NCBI GenBank assembly: GCA_020634625.1
Contig: JACKBJ010000018.1
Span: 1-64,000 of the forward strand
Length of the DNA stretch: 64,000 nt
Direction of reading: 5' to 3'
Source: Caldilineae bacterium
GTDB lineage: Bacteria > Chloroflexota > Anaerolineae > Epilineales > Epilineaceae
Shown: in pieces, positions 11,211 through 19,900 of the stretch
Layout of the letters: each line of letters opens with the position of its first letter
Numbering within the stretch: position 1 is the first letter of the stretch
The notes under the pieces: model-generated
The model's input: only the letters and a program-made list of their open reading frames with translations
Database searches by the model: none
What the model was told of the DNA's origin: nothing
Made by a program: the position numbers and the translations under genes

Positions 11211-11242
11211 GCGGCCCCGCCTCTCGCAGGAGACGGGGCCGC
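11211..11242 (-). terminator. Terminator-like hairpin after the cohesin/dockerin-like gene
   Basis: GCGGCCCCG (11211-11219) pairs with CGGGGCCGC (11234-11242), loop 14 bases. It lies 59 bases beyond the stop of the gene ending at 11301. The stem core resembles those at 14813 and 23330. Confidence 0.5.
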
Positions 11243-11300
11243 ATCGATCGGCCGCCTCAGGCCGTCGCCGATCCGGCGCGGCCGGCCTGCTCGTCTCGGG

Positions 11301-14300
11301 TTAGCGCGTGAGGACCATCGGCACGAAGGCCCGCTCGGTCGCACCGGTCGGCTCGGCCCGAACGGTCACGCCGGTGCCGGCCACCACGCTCGAACGCTGC
11401 TCGCCGTCGACCGTGATGCCCTCGGCCACCCGGACCGGGCTGCTGCCGGCCGCCAGCACCTCGAAGCGCAGCGTCGCCAGGCGGCCGCTGCCGCTGGGCG
11501 CCGGCTTGCCGGGCAGCGTGCCGCCACCGATCGTCACCCGGCCCTCCGTCTCGAGCGGTCCCAGCGGCAGCACCGTCCGGCCGCTGCTGCCGAGGAAGTC
11601 GTCCAGCTGACCGCCGACGAAGCGCAGCATCGCCGGATCGAAGTCCAGGCTGGCCTCGAAGCCGGCCAGGTCAGCCGCCTCGTCGATGATCAGGGCGATC
11701 TCGACCGGGTCGCCGACACGCGGCGCCGCCGGCGCCGCCTCCAGCCGCAGGCTGGCCCCCGCGGGTGCGGCCGGCGCCGCCGCGAAGCCGCTCCCGGTCG
11801 GCGTGCTCCGGTCGTCTTGGTCGCGGACGCCCGAAGTCGCGCCCAGCGGCCGGCTGCCGGCCGGGTCGGAGGCACAGGTCTTGCCCCAGAGGCCGGCTTC
11901 GATCTGCACGTCGATGATGTCGATGTCGCCATCGGCGTCGAGGTCGAAGGTCGGGTCGTAGTCGGGGTCGCCGACCCGCGTGCCCCAGCGGGCCACGACG
12001 GCCATGACGTCTCGGATGTCGATGCGGCAGTTGCAGTCGAAGTCGCCGAACAGGCAGGCGCCGACCTTGACGCTGCCGTCGGCACGACCATGCGGGATGG
12101 CCTCGGCCGCCGGCGTGGTGAGCAGGGTCTCGCCCAGCGCCAGCCGGGTCTCGCCCAGCGCCAGGCCGGTGAAGCCGATGGCGAAGAGCGCGCCGGCGCC
12201 GCTCGGGCCGGCCTCGCGGCCCAGCGAGGCCGCCGCGAAGCGCAAGCGGCCCTGGCTGTTGTCGATCTCCGGCTCGACCGGGATCACCTGCCGGCCGCTG
12301 CTGCCCAGGAAATCGCCCAGCTCGACGGCGTCGACGCGCAGGATCGCCGGATCCCAGCGCAGCTCGACCTCGAAGGCGCCCAGGTTGGCGACCGCCTCCA
12401 CCGCGACCGCCACGCGGCCGCTCGCGCCCTGGCTCAGGCCGCTCTGCGGTGGATCGACGAAGACGCGCGTCCGGGCCGGCGTCGGCTCGAGCGTGAAGTC
12501 GATGCCCTCGGTCCGGCGATCGGCGGCTACCGGCACCGGCTCGGCGTCGGCCGGCGAGCCGGCCTCGCGATACCACTCCGCCTGGTGCTTGCCGCTCGGA
12601 TCGCTGGCGCGCACGAGGTAGCGTCCCTCGCGCAGGCCGCCCAGTTGGTAGCGACCGTCGGGGCCGGAGTCGGTCACCGCGATCGGCCGCTGCAAGTCGT
12701 CGTTGCCGAAGACCTCGACCCGCATGCCGGCCAGGGGCAGGATGACCGTCAGGTCGCTCTGCTCGCGCACCTGGCCGGTGATGGCGCCGCCGGAGGCCAG
12801 GCTGAAGTCCATGTCGGCCCGCAGCTTGCCGGCCACGACCCCGATCGGGTCGGCCTGGTCGAGGCTGGGCTTGTCATCCCAGAACTCGGTCAGGTACTTG
12901 CCCTGCGGGTCGCTCGCGCGCAGCCACCAACGGCCGGCGGCGAGCGGCTGCAGGCTGTAGTAGCCCTCGGCGTTCGTGCGCGTCCGGTGGCCGGGCAGGA
13001 GGCCCGCGACCAGGCCCGGGTCGGTCGGCGTGCCGGGCCGAGCGCCGCTGGCCAGGAGTCCGGCCGCGATGTCGATGCCGGCCAGCGGCCGGCCCTCGGC
13101 GTCGGTCACCCGACCGGTGATGCTGCCGCCGGCGATCAGGTCGAAGTCGATGTCGGAGGTCGTGCTGCCGCGCTCGACCGTGACCGGGTCGGCCCCGCGC
13201 GGCGAGGCCTTGCCCTCGAACCACTGCTCGAGGAAGTTCAGGTCGCCCGGCAAGGCATGGACGAGGTAGCTGCCGGGCGCCAGGTCGTCGATGCGGTAGG
13301 CGCCGGCGGCGTTGCTGCGCGCGCGGCCGACCGTCACGCCGTTGGCGTCCTGCGCCTCGATGACGACGCCCTCGAGCGCCAGTCCGGCGCCGCCCGTGAC
13401 GCGCCCGACGATGTTGCCGGTGAGGGGCGGGTCGCCGAGCACCTTCAGCGTGAAGGGCACGGCATCGCGGTCGACGAAGACCTGATCGCCGACCCGCACC
13501 TGGGTCTCGAGCACCGCAACCAGGGAATAGGTGCCCGCTCGGTCGAAAGCACGCGCCAGGTGGAGCCGGCCGACCGCGAGGCGCGGACCGGCGACGTCCG
13601 CCAAGGCAAAGCGGTCGCTGGCCAACGCGGCACCGACGACGTTGCCGTCGACGCCGCGACTCAGCAGGCTCAGGCTGGCACCGGCGTCGCCCTTGGCCTC
13701 GGCCGCCCACCAGAGCTCGTAGTCGCTCCAGACCGAGATGGCCTGGCCGACGCGCGCCACCAGCGTGGCGCCCGCCGCGGCCTCGAAGTTGACGGCGCCG
13801 CCGAGCCGGGCGGCGAGCACGCCGCGCTGGCTGCCGGCGGCCAGGCCGCCGAGCGGCAGGTTGGGATCGGTCGCGCTCTGGTCGCCGCCGAGCGCCCCGG
13901 CGTTGGCCACCGCGCCCGAGAGGCTCGCGCCGGCCTGGCCGACCAGGCCGGGCACCAGCACCCAGATCTCGCGCTGGTCCTCGTCGCGCGTCCAGGCGTT
14001 GACGCCCACGGCGCGCGCCTCGGTCGTGGCCACCAGCGTCAGGTGGTGCAAGCCGGGCCGCAGCGCGAGGTCGAGCACCAGCCGGCCGCGATGCCGCGCC
14101 GGCCCGAAGTCGACCAGGGCCGCGTCATCCTCGGCCAGCAGCGTCCGGCCCGCGTCGTCCGCGCGGTAGGCGGCCAGGTGGAAGCGCGACCAGCCGGCGG
14201 TCAGCGGCAGGAAGAGCGCCTCGTAGTCGGCGTGCAAGCGCAGGCGGGCGGCCGGCGCAAGAAGGCGGATGGGACTGTCCAGGCTGCTGTCGCCCGGCAG

Positions 14301-14483
14301 TAGGAAGCTCTCGGCCGCGCTCTCGTAGAGGCTCAGCACGGCGCTGCGCGGCTGCGCGACGTGCAAGGCGAAGCCGTCTGGGATCGGCGCCGGCTCGGGG
14401 GGCAGGCTCTGGGCTTGGGCCGGGCTGCCGAGCAGCAGGGCCAGGCAAAGGGTGACTAGGACAAGGATCGGGCGCACGCGCAT
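11301..14483 (-). CDS. Secreted multidomain protein: carboxypeptidase-regulatory-like, cohesin-like, dockerin-like, cohesin-like
   Basis: 1060 aa from the ATG at 14483, with AGGAGTG 5 bases upstream and a signal peptide MRVRPILVLVTLCLALLLG ending near AQA-QS. Residues 25-345 are unassigned. Three beta-sandwich repeats of the carboxypeptidase-regulatory type follow (about 350-440, 450-560, 565-660; starts GNIVGRVTGG, GSITGRVTDAEG, GAITGQVREQ). Then come a cohesin-like domain (about 668-800, with LRWDPAILRVD and FLGSSGRQVIP), a dockerin-like pair of calcium loops (about 808-868, FGDFDCNCRIDIRDV and DLDADGDIDIIDV), and a second cohesin-like domain (about 906-1050, LDFDPAMLRFVGG and FLGSSGRTVLP). 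The protein ends AFVPMVLTR, a short signature that recurs in other secreted proteins here. Probably extracellular; function unknown. A terminator hairpin follows the gene. Confidence 0.75.
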   Translation of the reverse strand: MRVRPILVLVTLCLALLLGSPAQAQSLPPEPAPIPDGFALHVAQPRSAVLSLYESAAESFLLPGDSSLDSPIRLLAPAARLRLHADYEALFLPLTAGWSRFHLAAYRADDAGRTLLAEDDAALVDFGPARHRGRLVLDLALRPGLHHLTLVATTEARAVGVNAWTRDEDQREIWVLVPGLVGQAGASLSGAVANAGALGGDQSATDPNLPLGGLAAGSQRGVLAARLGGAVNFEAAAGATLVARVGQAISVWSDYELWWAAEAKGDAGASLSLLSRGVDGNVVGAALASDRFALADVAGPRLAVGRLHLARAFDRAGTYSLVAVLETQVRVGDQVFVDRDAVPFTLKVLGDPPLTGNIVGRVTGGAGLALEGVVIEAQDANGVTVGRARSNAAGAYRIDDLAPGSYLVHALPGDLNFLEQWFEGKASPRGADPVTVERGSTTSDIDFDLIAGGSITGRVTDAEGRPLAGIDIAAGLLASGARPGTPTDPGLVAGLLPGHRTRTNAEGYYSLQPLAAGRWWLRASDPQGKYLTEFWDDKPSLDQADPIGVVAGKLRADMDFSLASGGAITGQVREQSDLTVILPLAGMRVEVFGNDDLQRPIAVTDSGPDGRYQLGGLREGRYLVRASDPSGKHQAEWYREAGSPADAEPVPVAADRRTEGIDFTLEPTPARTRVFVDPPQSGLSQGASGRVAVAVEAVANLGAFEVELRWDPAILRVDAVELGDFLGSSGRQVIPVEPEIDNSQGRLRFAAASLGREAGPSGAGALFAIGFTGLALGETRLALGETLLTTPAAEAIPHGRADGSVKVGACLFGDFDCNCRIDIRDVMAVVARWGTRVGDPDYDPTFDLDADGDIDIIDVQIEAGLWGKTCASDPAGSRPLGATSGVRDQDDRSTPTGSGFAAAPAAPAGASLRLEAAPAAPRVGDPVEIALIIDEAADLAGFEASLDFDPAMLRFVGGQLDDFLGSSGRTVLPLGPLETEGRVTIGGGTLPGKPAPSGSGRLATLRFEVLAAGSSPVRVAEGITVDGEQRSSVVAGTGVTVRAEPTGATERAFVPMVLTR

Positions 14484-14898
14484 TCCAACACTCCTGTAGG
14501 GTGCATGCGGGGGGGTGTGGCGGCTGGCGAAGGGTGAGGTCACCAGCCGGCAGACGACGCGCGTCGAACCGACGATCGTCCCCGCGCCGAAGGCCGTGGG
14601 ACTCCGGCCCTCGGGCTGCGCTACCCCCTAGGCTAGCGGGGGCACCGCGATCGCCCGTCCGTCGCACCGCGCGGGCTCCATCGAGCTCCACTCGGCTGAC
14701 GTCCAACCCTGGAGACGCAGCCGGCGCGGGAAGCGATACGGCCGATCGAGGAGCGCTTCCCGCGCCGCGCAGCGCGTCGCCCGTGCCTGCCTCGGCCAGG
14801 TCGGGCACGAAAGCGGGGCCGCGCCGGTGGCGCGGCCCCGCATCTCGAGGCGTGTTCGCGAGGGCTGGTCGGGCCAGCCGCCGCCGGGATCTCGGCCG
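14484..14898. other. Intergenic region between two secreted-protein genes
   Basis: 415 bases. It holds the perfect terminator hairpin 14813-14841 of the gene to its right and, on the left, the leader of the cohesin-like gene. A short CCCCCTAGGCTAGCGGGGG near-palindrome lies around 14625-14643. I see no convincing promoter boxes and no further gene. Confidence 0.5.
14813..14841 (-). terminator. Terminator-like perfect hairpin
   Basis: A 13-bp perfect stem (GCGGGGCCGCGCC with its complement, loop GGT), 58 bases after the stop of the gene ending at 14899. No T-run follows. Confidence 0.6.
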
Positions 14899-15864
14899 CT
14901 AGGGCAGGCGGAAGTCGATGCCCTCGCGCAGGTCGCCATCGGCCAGGGTGACCGGATCGGCCTCCTCCAGCGTCACCCGGCCATCCCACCAGACGATCGG
15001 GCCGCCGGCGGCGTTGGTGTTGCCGCGCATGGCCCCCAGCGCCCAGCTGCCGACGGGCAGCTCGAGGCGGTAGTCGCCGTTCTCGTCGCTGAAGGTCGAG
15101 GGCCGACGGCTGGTCGAGGGCGGCGGAACCAGGGCGCCGGTGGCGCGCGGCGCCGCCAGCACCAGGGCCTTGGCGATCGGCGCACCGTCGGCGTCGAGAA
15201 CGCGGCCGCTGACGGCGCCGCCGGCGACCGGCGCCGGCTTGGGCTCCGGTTTGGGCCGCTGCGGCTCGCGCACCTCGATCACGAAGGGCACCTTGACGGC
15301 GTCGCGCTTGCCCGGGCCGGCGCTCGAGCCGATCGTCGCCGCCTGGTCGACCGCGACCTCGAGCAGCGCCGTCACCGGATAGCGGCCGGGCTTCTCGAGC
15401 TTGACCTGGGCGCGCAGCACCCGCTCGAGCCGCCGCGGGCCCTTGCCGCGCTCCTCGACCGCGTCGCGCGCCATCGGGGCCGCGTTGACGACGCTGGTGG
15501 CCGCGCCCTGCAAGGTCAGCTTGGCGCCGAGGCTAGCCGCGGTCCCGTCACCCCAGACGCCTTCGAAGTCGGCGCAGGCACCGACCAGGGCCGGCGCCTC
15601 GACGACGATGCGGCGCATGCTGTTGCCGGCAGCCGTCAGCGAGGCGTTCGGGCTCGGCAGGGCGATGGCCTCGGCCAGGCTACCGTCCTGGCTGACGGCG
15701 GCCAGCGCCAGGCCGACGTCGAGGCAGCTTCCGGCGGCGCGGGTCAGCGAGGGCTGCGGCCCATCGGGCTCGGCGGGCACCTGGGCCCGGGCCGGCAGGG
15801 CACCGGCGACGACAAGGGCAAGCGGCAGCAGGATCGTACGGCGCATCCAGGCAGGTCGGCTCAT
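14899..15864 (-). CDS. Secreted protein with a carboxypeptidase-regulatory-like domain
   Basis: 321 aa from the ATG at 15864, preceded by GAGGAG at 8-base spacing. A signal peptide (MSRPAWMRRTILLPLALVV) ends near ARA-QV. The middle (about 30-215) has no family I recognise but resembles the N-terminal part of the neighbouring 1060-aa protein in style: a SCLDVG segment, MRRIVVEAPALVG and a KPGRYPVTALLEV strand also seen there as GTYSLVAVLETQV. The C-terminal 110 residues contain a carboxypeptidase-regulatory beta-sandwich (AVSGRVLDADGAPIAKALVL ... DENGDYRLELPVG), after a KPEPKPAP linker. It ends DPVTLADGDLREGIDFRLP, which echoes segments of the larger neighbour. Likely a diverged relative exported to the cell surface. 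Function unknown. Confidence 0.65.
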   Translation of the reverse strand: MSRPAWMRRTILLPLALVVAGALPARAQVPAEPDGPQPSLTRAAGSCLDVGLALAAVSQDGSLAEAIALPSPNASLTAAGNSMRRIVVEAPALVGACADFEGVWGDGTAASLGAKLTLQGAATSVVNAAPMARDAVEERGKGPRRLERVLRAQVKLEKPGRYPVTALLEVAVDQAATIGSSAGPGKRDAVKVPFVIEVREPQRPKPEPKPAPVAGGAVSGRVLDADGAPIAKALVLAAPRATGALVPPPSTSRRPSTFSDENGDYRLELPVGSWALGAMRGNTNAAGGPIVWWDGRVTLEEADPVTLADGDLREGIDFRLP

Positions 15865-16039
15865 GGTTCGAGCTCCTCGAAGAACGGGCGGCCAGGGCGA
15901 CCGAGTCCCGGTCGCCGGGGTGAGGGACGCACGAGGGGATCGCGCGCGGCGCGATGCAAGGCTAGTGTAGTCGCGTCGATGTGGTGCGCCAAGACCCTGG
16001 CCGCAGGGATCGCGGCCGCCTCGCCAGCCTGCAGTCATG

Positions 16040-16101
16040 CCTGCGCCGCGTCCGCAATGCACCGGCAGCGCCTGCGCCGCGTCCGCGATGCACCGGCAGC
16101 T
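16040..16101. repeat. Two-copy 31-bp tandem repeat
   Basis: Units at 16040-16070 and 16071-16101 (beginning CCTGCGCCGCGTCCGC) differ at only two positions. They lie just after the stop of the DinB-like gene, reading on the minus strand. Confidence 0.75.
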
Positions 16102-16652
16102 CAGTCGCCGCCCAGGCTCCGCGCCAAGTCCCGCACGTCACGATAGTGCAGCGCATCGCGGTAGATGCCCACCCGCAGCGACTGGATCAGGTTCAGCCGG
16201 CCGATCAGCGGGTCGTAGAGCCAACAGTGCCCCAGCAGGGCCGGGTCCTTGTCGGAATAGAAAGCGCGGATTCGCGCGTGCGCGGCCTCCAGCTCGGCCG
16301 CCAGCTGCGCCAGCGGCACGGGCGCCTCGGGCCGGTGGCGCGGCGTCCAGATCCAGCCCACGCCCATCGGAAAGCTCGGCCGGGCATAGGGATCCGCGAT
16401 CTCGACCGGGTAGGGCGCGCGACGGCGGAGCATCGCCCAAGGCCGCAGGAGCAGCCAGGCCATCCGAAGCAGCGGCAGGCCGCTGGCGTTGAGCTTGCGC
16501 GTGTGGTCGAGGATCTCGCCGATACACCACTCGCCCGGCGCCGGGCGCTGCCAGAGCCGGCGCTCGTCGAGATCCGTCAGCGCGTCCAGCGCCTCCCGAC
16601 GCTGCCGATCCAGAAGCTCCAGATAGTCCTTGACAGTTGCGTCGTCGCCCAT
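16101..16652 (-). CDS. DinB-like family protein
   Basis: 183 aa. I start it at the ATG at 16652 (MGDDATVKDYLELLDRQRRE) because GGAGG lies about 10 bases upstream; a longer form from 16682 lacks a ribosome site. The N-terminal helix with LTDLDERRLWQRPAPGEWCI and the following GEILDHTRKLN is typical of DinB/DUF664-type four-helix bundles, with His at the place of the first metal ligand. Further histidines occur in ALLGHCW and DALHYRDV, close to the spacing of the third ligand. Such proteins bind a metal and include thiol-dependent S-transferases, but many are uncharacterised. It is flanked by secreted-protein genes with no obvious link to them. Confidence 0.65.
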   Translation of the reverse strand: MGDDATVKDYLELLDRQRREALDALTDLDERRLWQRPAPGEWCIGEILDHTRKLNASGLPLLRMAWLLLRPWAMLRRRAPYPVEIADPYARPSFPMGVGWIWTPRHRPEAPVPLAQLAAELEAAHARIRAFYSDKDPALLGHCWLYDPLIGRLNLIQSLRVGIYRDALHYRDVRDLARSLGGD

Positions 16653-16828
16653 GCGCGGAGCCTCCGCACTCCGCCCGGCCATCGCCGTCGCCGAGCCGCT
16701 CGATCATAGGACGCGCGGCACGACTCGGCCAGCCCGAGCGCAGTCACGGCGCCCGGCGGCCGACGCATCGCCGTCACCCGGTCGAGCGCAATCGACAGGG
16801 TGCCGCTTCGGTAGCCAAGGCACAAGAT

Positions 16829-16860
16829 GAGGGGCGGTGGCCTGACGGCCACCGCCCCTC
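16829..16860 (-). terminator. Terminator-like perfect hairpin after the first giant gene
   Basis: A 14-bp perfect stem (GAGGGGCGGTGGCC with its complement, loop TGAC), 41 bases after the stop at 16902. Confidence 0.65.
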
Positions 16861-16901
16861 CGCGTCATCCGGTTGCTCCGGTCAGCGCACCGGCTCGAAC
16901 C

Positions 16902-19900
16902 CTAGGGATTCCAGCCCGGCTGCCCCGGACAGCGCGGCGCCTCGCCCAGCCAGCCCTCCGGGCCGAAGTGGTCGAAGACCGGCACCGCCTCGAAGGCCTT
17001 GCTCTCGTCGCCCGGGATGTCCGGCTCGCCCTGCCGCGCCCCGATCCGCTCGACCACCACGCCGCCCAAGCCGACCAGGTTGCGCGCGAAGTTGCCGCTC
17101 GGGTCGAACACATCGTGCTCCCAGAACGTCGCGCTAACGACCGCGCTGCCCAGGAAGTTCGGTGGCACGTAGCCCCAGGTCGCCAGGTCGATGTACTCCA
17201 CCTGCCGGTCGTGCAGCTTCTGGCACACGAAGTCCAGCAGCCCGTTCTGGTCGTAGATGAAGATCGCGAAGTCCGTGAAGCCCGGCTTCGCCACCAGGTT
17301 CGTGATCGCCAGCTCGCTGTTCACGCCGCGGTTGCCCTTGGACAGCATCGGCACCGCGAACACCGCCGAGCCCGACTGCGTCCCGCCCTTGCCCGAGCCG
17401 ACCTGCCAGTCGTACAGCAGGCACTCCGTCTGCCCGTTGTAGGCCACCGCCTCGCGGCGGGTGGTGCGCGCCGGGTCGCTCCACTTCTCCAGCAGCACCA
17501 CGCTCGAGATCTTCGGGTAGTCCACCGGGTTCGTCCCCGGCGCCCACCAGCTCTGGCTCTCCACGCGCGCGCTGCCGACCCAGTTGCCGCCCAGCGCCGC
17601 GATCGTCGGCAGGAAGAAGGTCTGGCTGCCCCGCGGGCAGATCCAGTCCACCAGCGTCGTGATGACGTCACCGCTCCGGTCCAGGAAGTACACCTTCACC
17701 TTCGCGTTCGTCACCGGCGACAGGTTCTGCACCTGGATCGCCGTGTCCCAGCCCTGGTACTCCGAGTAGATCAGCGGCGCGAAGCTCACCTGGTTGCCGT
17801 AGCTGTAGCCCAGCGGGTCGTTGTCCGCCGCCACCCCCACGTAGCTCGTGAAGTGGTTCGTCCCCACCGTGTCCACCACCAGCGCCATCGGCTGCGTCGC
17901 CCGGATCCAGGCCGAGCCCAACCAGTCCGGACCCACCACCGTGTTCGGGTCGAAGCCGTAGCTCTCGCCCGGGCTCAGCGTCAGGATGTCCCCGATGATC
18001 GGCCGCAGGCAGTTGTCCTGCCCCTTCAGCCAGATCTCCAGGCTCGTGCACTCGTCGCCCGCGTTCTGCAGCCACAGCGTCGTGTTCAGCCCCGCGTTGC
18101 TGGCGAAGATCAGCGGCGCGTACGACATGTACGCCCCCGTCGCCGGATCGCGCACGCCCAGCATGTCGCGCGACAGGCCCGAGTAGGCCGCGTTCGACTT
18201 CGCGTTCGGGTCGCCGGCGTCCGGGCAGCTGCGGTTCACGCTCACCACCAGCGGCTCGCCCTGGTGCGCCCCGAAGTCCAGCACCGTCTGGTGCAGCCCG
18301 CTCTGGTCCCAGTCGCCGTAGTAGGTCTGCTGCAGCCGGTAGGCCAGGTCGAACTCGGCCCACAGCGTGTGGCTGCCCACGATCTCCTGGAACAGCGCGT
18401 CGCAGGCCACGTCGGCGAAGGGCCGGTCGTTGCCGCGCGGGCTCTTGATCAGGTCCGAGGCGTTCATCGAGTAGGCGATCGCGCTCCGCGCGCCCGTCGG
18501 CAGCTGCCCCATCGCGAAGCTCCAGGCACTGCCGGGCCGGAGCAAGCCGGTGCACTCCACCTTCAGCGGACCCGCCGCCTGCGGCGGGCAGAAGCCCGGG
18601 TCGCCCCAGACCACCAGGAGCGCCTTGGTGTCGTAGTCGCCCACGTTCTGCACCTGCAGCCAGGCCTCGCAGTCCTCCCCGCCCAGGTAGGGCAGCGCCA
18701 CCCGCCAGTCCAGGCCGGCGCAGGGCACCTCCACGACCGCCGTGTCCTGGGCCGCCACCGGCGCCAGGCAGGGGTAGATCGTGCGGCCGGAGTTCACCGG
18801 CGTCGCGGTGACCACGACGGTGTCGGTTGCGATGCCGCACTCCTTCGTGAAGTGCGGCACGGTCACCTGGCGCAGCACCGTCTCGCCCGGCGCGACCGGC
18901 ACCTTCGGGTCGGCGCCCGAGGTGATGGTGTCGGTGAAGACCACCGTCATCATCTGGGTCTTCGTGGTGAGGGTGTCCGTCACCACGATCGTGTCGAGGT
19001 AGGTCGTGCCGGTGTTGGTGATCTCGTAGCAGAAGGTCACCGGCTGGCCGGGCTCGTTGATGCGCGTGACGTTCGAGCCGGGGCACTGGCCGTTGAAGCT
19101 GACCGTCTTGTTGACGGCGATCTTCGGGCACTCGATCCTGGTGGTCTCGAGGGCGCGGTTGTTGGTCTCGTCGGGGTCGAAGGTCGGCGTGCGCGGGCCG
19201 CCGCCGATGCCCGGCAGCAGGTCCGGCGCGTCGGGCCAGTCGGCCGCGTTGGCGCGGGCCTCGACGTAGGCGTGGTTCACGGCGCTGCCGCCGCACTGGG
19301 CGTCGCGGCGGACCATCACGGCGATCGTGATGCGGACGGTCGAGCCGGCGTTGAGGCGACCGAGCTCGGGCTGGCCGGCGTTGTTGCGGTCGTTGCCCAG
19401 GCGGACCGTGATCCGGCCGTCGTCGCGGACCTCCACCACCTGGCCCACCGAGACCTCCCCGTCGTCGACGGTCACCACCACCTGCGCCGGGTCGACGACC
19501 ACATAGTCGGCCGGCAGCTGGTCGACCACGTAGACGTCGGCCGCATCCGAGGGCCCGTCGTTGGTCACCGTCAGGTCGTAGGTGATCATGCCGCCCGGCT
19601 GCACCGGGTCGCACATGAGGAAGGCGTTGTCGGGGTCGGTCAGCGGGTTGCCGAAGATGTCGGTCTTCTCGATCGACAGGTCGGCCACCGCGATGATCTC
19701 GGTATCGTGCGAGTCGGTGTTGTTCTGCGGGTGGAAGTCGGTCGTCGTGGTCGTGATCTGGGCGCGGTTGGTGGCCAGCAGATCGGTGCCGTCCAACACG
19801 TAGCCGGGGTCGACCTCGGTGATCAGGTAGAAGCCGAAGGCATCGCCCGGATTGAGGTTGCCGGGGATGATCGCGTCGTTCTGCACGAACATGCTGTTGA

